This document shows, one piece after another, positions 38,052 through 47,821 of a DNA stretch of 64,000 bases. Made by a program: the position numbers and the translations under genes. The notes under the pieces are model-generated. The model was not told the origin of the DNA and ran no database searches. It worked only from the letters and a program-made list of their open reading frames with translations. The first letter of the stretch is position 1, and every line of letters starts with the position of its first letter. The DNA lies in assembly GCA_002224055.1 (NCBI GenBank), contig AZLU01000020.1, positions 273,766 to 337,765 on the forward strand. Direction: 5' to 3'. Source of the stretch: Pezizomycotina sp. ARF18 (taxonomy: Eukaryota > Ascomycota).

Positions 38052-40115
38052 TCACATCCTCCTGGCTACCTCAAGCTCCGCCTCAATCCACCCGATCCTC
38101 TGGATCCACAGCTTCCAGCCGCCACCAACCAGCTCGTAGACTTTAACCCACCTTCCCAACTCTTCGTCCTCCCACACGTCGCTGGCGAAGCGAATATCGT
38201 ATTTCGCCAGGCGGGCATCATATACACTCCTGTAGCCAAAGTTCTCATCTATACGGCCCGCAGCGGACGACGACGAGGTCGATGATGCTGCCGTCTCAGT
38301 AGCATCGTCAACCCATATCTTCCACTCTGCGTTCTTCGGACGTTTTCCCGCGGTACGAGACCGCAAGCGCGAAGGGTAGTATGCATGCGTCCCGCCAGAT
38401 GGGGACGCATGTGATGTTGCGAGTTCTGGGATCTATGACGAGGGATGAATAGGTTGAGGGAGGCGTGAAAAAGTGATAGGTTTGATAACCGTGCGGGAAG
38501 TTGCGGTAGTATACCCAGCAAACCTGCTAGGCGGCGCTTGACGGAGCGGAGTTCGCGCAGCGATTTGGGATCTCGTGGTGGATCCATTAGCGTCCGCGAC
38601 TCGGATACTTGGAAGAGGTGCATGCAAAGGTCTGGTAGTGAGTTGACGGCGGCAGCAGCAGCCGCACCAGCAGATAGCAGCGAAGATCGTCTAGGTCGGA
38701 ATCGTCGTCCATCGTTACCAGGAGCGGACCTGTCGTGAAAGCATTCTTGGCTGCCGCCGCTGCCGCCGTAGCACTATTGCCACGCTACTCCGCCGCGTTA
38801 CCACCCGTCCGCCCCCACCAGCATCATTCCGAAACATGATATTCCGATATGTGTAGGCGTGAAACCCCTCGGAGCTTCAAAAGCTCCGCGTGTATTTTGC
38901 CAGCGGTCTAGCAGCGTCATCATCGTCTTGCGGTCGTTCACGAGGTCCTTGCCGTTCGTATAACCGACGAACTGTCCGTGTATGGCTTTAGTAACGAAAA
39001 ACGGCACGCCGGCAAGGTTGTTGACGTCGGCGTCGTAGTAAACGACTTCCGGAACGGGTATCGAAGGGTGGTAACGGCGGACGAATGCCATTGTCGCAAC
39101 TTCGGACGTCATGCGGGCGACCTCCAGTGTAGTATGGGGAGCGGGTGGGATCCAGATGAAAGTATGGTAAGGAAGGTGATTGGATCGTTAGGATTTTTGT
39201 AAGGGAACCAGAAGTCTAGGGATCTTGTTAGCAATTTGTTTTGCATTGCATTAAAACGAATAGTAGACTAAGACTTACCTGTGATGCTGAGACGAGCAGA
39301 CCCCCGCAGCGCCAGCTTTAGCCGCTGGCCGAGCATCTCCAGCATGCCGTCGACGTCAAAGGGTATCGACTCCCCATCGATCCTGCCGCCGGACTTCCTG
39401 AACTCATCGTCGAGGTCCTGCCAGCTGCGGTCGCCAGTTCCGGTCCTATCGGCCATCTTCTGCTGCCTGATTGACCCTCCAGCATTGTTTGAAACGGTGC
39501 CGCTCCTCGGGTTGCTTCTGTTGCTCTCCTCCCTCCTCTGATCAAGTTCCAGCGACGTATAAAACTGCTGCGGTAAATCGTCATCGTCGCTACCGGTCCT
39601 CTTGCTGTTCGGTGACCCCAAGGCTGCTGCGGCCGCTACTCCTCTGCTGAACTGCGCCGCTGCGTCCTCTGCAGGTTCTCCTCGTCAGACAGCGGCCGCG
39701 GCGTCGTCGTACCATCCGAGCGCTCATCGTGCGCTACGTAACCGCCGTTACCACTACCCCGCTACCCTGGTGGAGTGATTGTTTCCGTTCGTCTGCAGCC
39801 AATTCGCCGCCCTCGGCAGTTCCCGTCTGGTCCCAGTATATCAGCACCATTGAACGAACTTTCGCCATCCGAATCCTCCTCGTCATTGTCGAAGCCCCTG
39901 TGGTCAAGGTTTGCTAACGATTCCAGCTCGGAGTCCCTGGTGTATTCTGAGTCGTCAATGTCCTGCCCATTTTTGTTTTCGTCATCGTTGACGGTAACAC
40001 CGGAGGCAATGTGTGCCTTGGCGATGTCGGAGCGTGATTGGGGTACCTGGAAGCTGGGGACCGACTTTGTGGGGTGAATTTGGGCGGAGGACGGTCTCGC
40101 GTGGCGGCGGTTCAT
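38052..40115 (-). CDS. APH-family (kinase-like) protein with disordered N-terminus
   Basis: Aminoglycoside-phosphotransferase/choline-kinase-like fold, a large group in ascomycetes of mostly unknown substrate. The start at 40115 (MNRRHARPSSAQIHPTKS) opens about 230 acidic, Ser/Asp-rich residues (ESLANLDHRGFDNDEEDSD). There follow QDLDDEFRKSGGRIDG and LKLALRGSARLSIT, then a 63-nt intron (39216-39278, GTAAGT, CTAAC, CTAG). The N-lobe reads DFWFPYKNPND, TFIWIPPAPHTTLEVARM, SEVATMAFVRRYHPSIPVPE and VVYYDADVNNLAGVPFFVTK. The C-lobe, in several frames, has LFHASLNLFI and IDPRTRNITCVPIWRDACIL at the places of the APH HxDxxxxN and I-D-W motifs. It ends with WVKVYELVGGGWKLWIQRIG and ARRM. Both usual catalytic/metal Asp positions look altered. 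It is possible, though less likely, that the disordered half is a separate gene. Confidence 0.65.
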
Positions 40116-40564
40116 GTAGTCTGTAGGCCAGACATTGCAACTTTGACGAAAAATCGAAAGTTTGGCTTTATAGGAAAAGAAGCAATTGCGGCTCTTTCAG
40201 AAAGAAAATCCGTACTTGTACATGAAATAAACAATAAAATCGATGAAGAACAGATGTTCGAGTATGAATTCAAGGATGAAGTATCTATGTATGATGATAA
40301 AGACGATTAGGAGGGACGTTGCGTTTCTTTGGTCCTTTGGCTTGTTATGTGACGTGTCGCGCGGTCCCTTAATTTGAAAATTTCGCGACGGAAACAACTT
40401 TGTAGTCAGATTTCGGCCCGATTCGCACGCACCCTGTGTGCGTGTTATTTTATATTCACCACCACTAACAGAACCACTGGGCTTCCACCGCTCCACATTA
40501 TAGCTTCTCCGCAAGGTATGATCTATGAGTATGAGATATAATTGAGATATCTTTGGGGATATAA

Positions 40565-42547
40565 CTACTGAACCAATGTCCGTAACCAAGAATTTACTGT
40601 TTTCCAGAGGTCCGCAACGTGGATGTATTCGTCCTCGTTCCATTGCCCTGCTCTCAAAGCGCTGACGGCAACGCAACCATCGGCTTTTGTGGAAGTACTC
40701 CCTCGAGACTTGAGTATATTCTCTTAAAGCTTTGAACTTCTCACGGCTTCCCTCTAAATCGGCTTTGTTTGCAATCACCATCCAGGTCTTTTTAGAGATG
40801 ACGTGCCGGTCCACATGCTCCGGCGGCTTTTTGTAACTCTGCGACCATGTTAAGGATATTCCCACCATCTTGTAATCCCTTCCAGACATAGGTCTGCTCC
40901 TCAAATGCTTTGCGCTGCTCCTCTGCTTTCTTCCAGCGGGCCTCTTCGTAGTTCTTGATATCCGTCCATAGCGATTTGAGCTCTTCGACCGGATCCTGGG
41001 ATGACAGATCTATAACGAAAGCAAGGCCCTTTGCTCGCTCTATGTGCCTCAAAAGTCCCACCCGAGCCCTTTGTTCTCACCAGCGTCTTCCATCAGACCG
41101 GGATGTCAGCTATAGTGTAGCGTTCTCTGGCCGCCGTAGTACTGTCAGGTGGTAGATCCCCCATGCCCAATCCCCCGTCAAGGACGACGGTACCGACGTT
41201 AGGCACGAGCGTCGTAAAGGCCCAGTGACCCACGCGAGCCCGCGATGCCGTAAGGCACCTCAGAAGCGATGATTTCCGGCGTTCGGTCGTCCTACAAGCC
41301 CGACGTCCGCCAGTAGCTTCAGTTCAAGCTCAATCCTCATTACCGACCCTCGACCGCCCTTCGTGGCAAACTTCGGTCGCCTCAGTTTTGGGTTATAAAA
41401 TGGGGATTGCCTAGACCTCCCGGCGAACCTCGCAGTAGTAGTATGGGCTCCTTGGTCGGCGTGGACAAGTCTAAGTTCCGATCGGCGGCGGCTGTGGCTC
41501 TCCGAACACCCTTAGTGTCCGTTGCGGTGGGAAGTGCGGCGAGTTCATATTGGCGGCGAGTGAAAGAGGGTAGTGTACAAAAGCAGAGGCGGGATCGTCG
41601 ACGTTCTGCTTCGCGAACCTGCGCGGCTTCACCCTACCGAGTTTACCCCGCCGAGGAGGTGCTGCGTTGGACCTGTCCGCGTGTGGGTCTTCGAGGACCG
41701 GGTTGCCGTCGCCATCCTCGGAATATATGAATGGGTCTTCATCTTCTTCTTTAGCTTCGGCTTCATAATATTCTTCCTCTACCGCAGTATTATCACCCTC
41801 GCCCGATGATGACGACGATGATGATGCTCCCCACCCTCTATCTTCATCCCGTCCAAACTCCCGCACGATCGTTCCGACGGGACCTTAATGACAACGTCGG
41901 CTCCTTTTTTCCCGTTCTTTGCGCTACCTGGCCGTGCTCCCCCCTTCCGGCTTTCACGACGCGCATGCGGCCGAGCTTGTGCAATGAAGTTTCAGACTCG
42001 ACGGCCTGGATGTATATATCACCACCTTTGCCACCGTCCCCGCCATTCGGTGGCCATGGGGCACGAACTTTCCCTTAGGAACGAAACACAGCCGTGCCCG
42101 CCGGCTCCCGAGTACAATGTCAGCGTACGGACATCCTGAAACGACGGAACTTGCTGCTTGTTCGCCGTGCTGGAGCTCTGCAGGTGGTCGGCGACATTTT
42201 CAGCCGAGATGTGAAGGGGCCTTCTGCTGCTGCAAGAGCTCTTCTTGCTATTAGCAGCGGCTAGAAGGTAGTAGCAGCGGATAGCTGAGCCCGAGGACAA
42301 AAAAGTGAGAGTCAATGGACGGCAGTTGGAGCCCAATTGCGGGTAAAGGAACGGCGTCAGTGTCGAAATGTGACGCATACTTCGATCTCTTTCACTTTTT
42401 TTTTTTTTTTTGGATGTCGTGAATTTTGGTGGTTGCGGTCGAAAATTTCTGAAGCAGCAAAGTTTCGATAGTGCTTGACTCTTCGACACGCTCCTATACC
42501 AATTTGCACGCTCGACATGTCTGCCGCATCTCACTTGCGGCGGACAT
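40565..42547 (-). CDS. MTG2: Mitochondrial Obg-family GTPase Mtg2
   Basis: Obg-type GTPase that acts in maturation of the mitochondrial large ribosomal subunit. The N-terminus (start about 42547) is a basic, Ser-rich likely mitochondrial presequence, possibly interrupted by an intron with a sense poly-A run at 42397-42414. The Obg domain begins VRTLTLYSGAGGHGCVSFLR and, after slips, GGDGGKGGDIYIQAV, LHKLGRMRVVKAG and PSGTIVREFGRDED. A long acidic/Ser insert follows (SSSSSSSGEGDN, EAEAKEEDEDPFIYSEDGDG). G-domain motifs are G1 GRPNAGKSS (one base missing at about 41272), TTLVPNVG, G3 ADIPGLMEDAG (slip near 41098), LRHIERAKGLAFVIDLSS and G4 VIANKADLEG. The C-terminus is VAVSALRAGQWNEDEY then LWKTVNSWLRTLVQ, with TAG at 40565-40567. 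Length and motif order fit fungal Mtg2. Confidence 0.93.
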
Positions 42548-43063
42548 GACCGCATATATAATACCTTCTAGTATTTCAACAACTCAGACTTAACAACCCA
42601 TTGAACGAACAATTTTATAAATCTATAGGCTAAAAGTAGAATTTGATGCTCCTTTTCTATTGTGGGCTGGGCTTAAATGTATAGCATGGAGATCCCTTTT
42701 CTTTCTTTCTATTTTCTTTTGGTTTTTTGGGGTTTGTGATAGCACTTCGATTATAGCAGGTATAGGTTATTTCGATTTTTATCTCTATCATAATGAATAG
42801 TTAACATCTCCATATATCAGATCGCTATGAGAAGGGAAAAAAGAAAAGAAACAAACTAAGAAAGAAAGAAACCAGACGATAAATTCGTAAGAGAGAACAG
42901 AATGAGAAAGACCAATAACTCCCCGAAAATTTGAGTTTTTAGATGGTATTACAGTTTTTGAGTTGCCTGTCGGCTACCCTATCAAAGAATGAGACGTCAA
43001 ATGAAAATCAAAAGCAGGAAAAATAAATAAGCAAGAAAAAAAATTTCCCTCTACGCAAGCTTC
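42548..43063. other. Intergenic between Mtg2 and Rpb5
   Basis: Promoter side of MTG2 and 3' side of RPB5, both read leftward. AT-rich, no coding sequence or strong repeat seen. Confidence 0.4.
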
Positions 43064-43919
43064 TTAGATAACCCATCTGTAACTCGCGTAACGCCCGCCG
43101 TCTCACTCCTCCTGATAATCTTGACTACCATGCCCCTCCGTAGACCCAGATACTTCGCCACGGGATCGCTCTGCTGTATCCTCGGCAGCTGCGTCTCCTT
43201 CAGCCTGTACCGGTCCAGCAGCTTCCTCTTCTCCTCCCTGCTCAGGGGTACATGCTTCGGTACGAGCTCGTGGCGGGTGATGTTGACGAGGAGCTCCGAC
43301 TCCATGAAGGTCTCGATGACGGACGGTAGGACGGTGGGTATGATCTTCTGGGCGGAAGGCGTGAGGGCGCTCTGGGTGATGAAGATGCCCGTGTGGAACT
43401 GGTGCTCAGCGATGTGGTGGGCGAAGGTGCGCATCTGCTTGATACCGATGCTGGCTTCGGCTGCGAACTCGATCCAGATCGTACCGTAGGAGTCCTTGAG
43501 AGGCTGGCCGGTGCTCGGGTCGGTGAAGCGGATCTTCATGTCTTCCGACGGGCGGGCTGAGAATGTCATCTTTTTCCGGCTGTTTTTGTCGGTGAAGCGC
43601 ACATTTCCCTGGTTAGCAAGGCGTCCTCGGCACCTTTAGATGGCAATGGTGGATCGTAGGGATGTTTTCTCGTACTTAGGTCTTCCTTCAGAGTCGCAGT
43701 AGTCTCGCTTGAAATCGTCGAGGGAGATATTAACTTCCTCCTCCGTCAATTCGTAGCCCTATAAAAAGAAAAAAAACGTTTAATCGATGTTCAATATTCG
43801 GGATCCAATAGCGATTCGTTGGTGGAGATGTCCAGCTTTACCCTATCGGCGACCATCTCGTGGACGGTCCTCCAGGCACGCCATAGGCGAGCTACTTCGC
43901 GATTCTCGTACTCAGACAT
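43064..43919 (-). CDS. RPB5: RNA polymerase I/II/III shared subunit Rpb5 (RPABC1)
   Basis: Common subunit of the three nuclear RNA polymerases. Exon 1 (43842-43919) encodes 26 residues, [20 protein letters not shown] then EMVADR. An 83-nt intron (43759-43841, GTAAAG...TATAG) follows, and exon 2 begins [20 protein letters not shown], as in other fungi. A slip near 43605 joins to [35 protein letters not shown] and [20 protein letters not shown]. The conserved C-terminal assembly domain follows: [40 protein letters not shown] and [20 protein letters not shown]. The canonical end, RYASYRWVI and TAA at 43064-43066, is restored by one C at about 43093; uncorrected, the frame runs into a wrong tail ([13 protein letters not shown]). 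Divergently arranged with BFR1. Confidence 0.97.
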
Positions 43920-44681
43920 CGACGTCTAGTGAAGCAGAAGGAAGGGTTCGATGTATATTCAAATTGCGCCGCGCCCCGTCTGGGGTGTGTCGTTGCCAGG
44001 AATGAAGGGGGGTATCGTATGGATGATGATGATGATGGTGATGGTGATGATTGCTTTGTTTTTTTTAAGTTAGGGGAGGAGTCAAAGGGAAGAAAGAAGG
44101 AAAAAAAGAATTTTAAGCCCGCGCAGAACTGGAAAAAGAAATTCCGTGTCCGAAGAAAAGAAAAGAAAAAAAAAAAAAAAAAAAAAAAGGTTCGAGCCTC
44201 AGAACCAAACTCTACGGAGAAACAAGTACCTCAGGTGCGAAACTTATATGAGAAGATACCTTCCCACGCAAGGAAAAAAAAAAGAAAAGAAAAAAAAAGA
44301 CCTATGTATTAAACCCAGGAGTGGAACCTTCCTTGCTTGTGTGTGTGTGTGTGTGTGTGGTTTGCGCAGGAAAATTCTTTTTTTAATTTTTTTTTTTTTC
44401 GTAGAATGGGAACTTGTGAATTAAAAAAGAACACATAGCACTCACATTACTTTATTCTAGCTGCACACGCCAGGTACGCCGTTAGATTTATTATTATATA
44501 AAATTAATTAAGTATAGTCAAAAGCAGGAGAGAGAAAGGATATGGCTTTCTTTCTTTCTAATTATTTCTTTTTGTACTATTTCATTCTTAATTGCCCATA
44601 AAGGTGGATTTCTTTCGTTCACTTCCTATTCTTGTGTCTTTCTCTTCGATATCGCCATCCTCAAAATAGATTGAAATTTAA
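43920..44681. promoter_or_regulatory. Shared divergent promoter, RPB5 and BFR1
   Basis: About 760 nt separate the start codons of RPB5 (leftward) and BFR1 (rightward), with no gene between. The region has an A-rich block with a run of over 20 A near 44167-44188, a (GT)n tract at about 44338-44359, and CT-rich sequence directly upstream of BFR1 (TTTCTTTC near 44548-44660), typical of fungal promoters. That it is a bidirectional promoter is inferred from layout only. Confidence 0.5.
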
Positions 44682-46346
44682 ATGCCGGCAGACGCAAAAG
44701 CTCCCAAGGCTGGAAAGGCCGAGAAGGTCGAAAAGGTCGCTGACAAGGCCGACAAAGGCGCTGACAAGGAGAGAAAGTCAAGCCTGAAAAGCCCAATGAG
44801 GAAGAGTCAACGAGAAGCTCGGGAAACTGCAGAAGAGCATGCTGAGCTGATGGAGAAGCTGGTAAGCCTACTCCCGACGCATTGCGGCAGTTCGCCGTAT
44901 ACTATAAGAGAAAGAGAAAACCGCAGAAGCCTATCTATTATCTAGCTTTATTTTGGACCTATATTTCAATTTGTATCTAATACTTTTTTTTCTTTTTTTT
45001 CTATAGAACGCCGTAAAAGCGAAACTGGACACAAACGAAACCGAATTCCTCGAACTCAGCAGGCCAAAGCGAACTCGCTGAAGCAGGAACTGCAGAAGCA
45101 GGGACGAACAGTCGAGCAAGAAGAATTCCAAGTCGCAGCTCCAGGACAGGCAAAAGGCGCTCAATGAGTCAATCAGCGCGAAGGTCGCAGCTCAGAAGAC
45201 TGCACGCTCCAAGGTCCCGTTCAGTCGCCGGAGGAACTCGATGCCCACATTGCCCACTTGGAGAAGCAGGTCGACAGCGGCAACCTCAAGCTCGTAGACG
45301 AGCGCAAGACGTTGGCCGAGATCAGCAGCCTGCGGAAGCAGAGGAAGCTCTTCGCCGACTTTGAAGAGTCGCAGGCGGCCAATAGACAAGGACCGGAACG
45401 CGCTGGCCGAGCTGCGCATAGCAGATGGACGACCCGGAGGCCAAAGCGCTGTCGGACAGATACACCGAGATCATGAACGAGCTCTCGACGATCAAGTTGG
45501 AGCAGGACGCCGTCTTAACAGCTCAACGCCCTGCGCGACGAGAGGACCAAGTGGCAGAACGCCCAGCAGGAAAATTCAGGAGATGCGCGCGCCTCAGGAC
45601 GCTTCTGGCTCAGAAGAATGCTTTCAGGGATTACGAAACACGAGGCGTACAAGGCCCGCCAGGAGAGAAGAAGGCCGAGCGCGACGCTTTCGAGAAGGAG
45701 AAGAGCGCAAGGTCGCCGAGCGCATCCTGGAAGAGGCGTCCGAGAAGGCTTACACCAACGAGATTTAATCTGCGAAGGCTGATCAACTACTTTGACCCGG
45801 ATAACGCCCCAAGAAGACGGAGGCTCCGTACGAGAGCTCGCCGCCCAGCCCGCCAGGGTTGTTAGCGAGGTCCCCAAGGGCACAGCTCGTCAAAAAGGAC
45901 GACAGAGAGGAAGACTACTTCGTCGGCGGTGGCAAGTCGAAGAAAGGGAAAAAGAACAGGGGGGTCGTTGCCAGCGCTAACAGCGAAGAAGCGCCAGCCC
46001 CGCAGCATCGTCCGGGAAGTTTACTGTCTCTGTTGATCCTCGAAGAGCTTGCCAGGGTCAACATCACGCACCAATGTCCAAGGATGATATCCCTCAGACC
46101 CTCGAGAACTCAGGGAAAGGTTAAGCACTACAAGGACAACCAGGATCGCGTCACCAAAGAGGTATGATACTACCCACCTTCGCTTTGCAACCTACAAAAT
46201 ACACCATATGCTGAACGTTGGCTTTCTTCTAGAACATCGCCAAGCTCAAGCTGAAATCGACAAGCTCGACAAAGCTGACAAGAACGACGAGGTCAGCCTC
46301 GAGGACAAGCTCAGGATCTACCCTCGAGGAAGATACCGCAGTGTAG
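44682..46346 (+). CDS. BFR1: Bfr1-like polysome/mRNP-associated coiled-coil protein
   Basis: Bfr1 associates with polysomes and mRNPs at the ER and affects nuclear segregation and secretion in yeast. The start at 44682 gives a Lys/Ala-rich N-terminus (MPADAKAPKAGKAEKVEKVA). An intron (GTAAGC...TATAG, about 44862-45006) leads to NAVKAKLDTNETEFLELS. The long coiled-coil body follows in shifting frames: ELDAHIAHLEKQVDSGNLKL, TLAEISSLRKQRKLFADFEE, MDDPEAKALSDRYTEIMNEL, LNALRDERTKWQNAQQE, KVAERILEEASEKAYTNEI. Next come a KSKKGKKNRG segment and the conserved C-terminal ILEELARVNIT, KVKHYKDNQDRVTKE, an intron near 46164-46232 and AQAEIDKLDKADKNDEVSLE. I place the end at TAG 46344-46346 (TLEEDTAV); another frame stays open to about 46430. 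At least eight frame changes. Confidence 0.9.
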
Positions 46347-47821
46347 GTTCAGCTGTGACTCTTTTAGAAATCAATCTGGAAACGATAACCCAAAAGGTCT
46401 CGCGTGAACTAGGTAGAAAAGCACACCACTAGGAAGAAATCACTTGCATACGGAAATTAATGATTGCTATATTGTTTTTTTATTTATTTTATTGTTCTCA
46501 CATAACTGGTCTGATCTTTCTCTGTACCATCTACTTTTTCCTTTTTCTGCCCTATAGTTATGCATTTCTCCCATAAGAAAAAGGTTTGTTAAGATAAAGA
46601 AAAGTACTCTCAGTCGATTCTCCACTTCCTACGGTGGTCTTATTTTCGTGTACGTTCTAGGATATATTAATCATTGTATGATACTTCAATTTCACCTCTT
46701 ATCTGCTACCGTATTCATAACGCATATATAAGATGTGAAGTTTGGCCTTATTCGAAGATAGTATTATCAGTCTGTGAATGAATGTTGACTTGGGTTTACA
46801 CAACAAAGATGGAAAACGGATTGACATATAACTTTTTTTTTTTTTTTTTAGGTTTGTGAAAGTGACATTGGCATGCATGAAATGCATAAGAAATTATATA
46901 TCTGACTTAACCGATCTCAATTCATAATTAGCCAAATCAGTGATTAAGAACGGGAAGCTACCCTAAATCCACCTCAGTTGTGTATTCACTTATTGTTTTT
47001 CTAAGCTAACAGTGGAGATAGAATTGATTCCTGTTTTATATACTGTACAAATCATGATTTTGATGAAGAAAGAAAGAAAATACACAATTGAGAAGATCTG
47101 AGAAGTACAAGAGATAAAATAGTAAACGTATGTAAACCCGATTTTTTTTAGTTTTCCCAAACAAACAAACGATAATAATAATAAAAAAAAGAGAGAAGCC
47201 CTATGAACATGTTATGAAGAGCGAAGAAAAGAAAATATACACGATGTAAATGTATGAGGTGCAATACATGAGATATAAACAATTTCTTTTTATCCATCTA
47301 TTTATTTTACCATCTTCGAGAATCATTAACGTCCCCAGTAAATTTGAACAACATTCTTGATATAGGGTTCTTGCAATAAGGAAGCTAAAGTCATCAATAG
47401 ACCCCCCAAGAAGTAAAAACTGCAACACATTTAAGAATTCCACCTCTCCCCTCCGTTCTTCCCCTGTTGTTATAGCTTACAGGAGAGAAAAAAAGTAATG
47501 CGGTGTATCGAGATAAGAAAAAAAGAGGTGAAGGAAAGAAGGGAAGGTTCCGATTAAGATAACCATATTATAAATGCTGCTCTACCTCGTATACACCGTA
47601 TCCAGTGACAAAACATGATAGGATAAGAATGGTATAACAATGATATTTGACGTAATTAAGTCCAGATTTGATTTGTCAAGCAATAAGGAGAGTAAAGAAG
47701 TAAAGAAGAAGATGTAGAGATTGTCGTGCTTTCCGGCGTTCGAAGGCTGCGGCTCAGATCAGTTGTGGGGGTGATGTTCGCTCTCGGTGTTACAAGTCCT
47801 TTCTTCTTTCTCTTGAGAGGA
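46347..47821. other. Intergenic between convergent BFR1 and MSS116
   Basis: AT-rich, with a T run near 46833-46849. No recognisable coding sequence. Both neighbouring genes end toward it. Confidence 0.4.

Noticed and set aside
39281-40077. Plus-strand Ser/Leu-rich frames opposite the APH-like gene
   Set aside because: Antisense of the acidic, disordered N-terminus; the minus strand has start, intron and domain in order.
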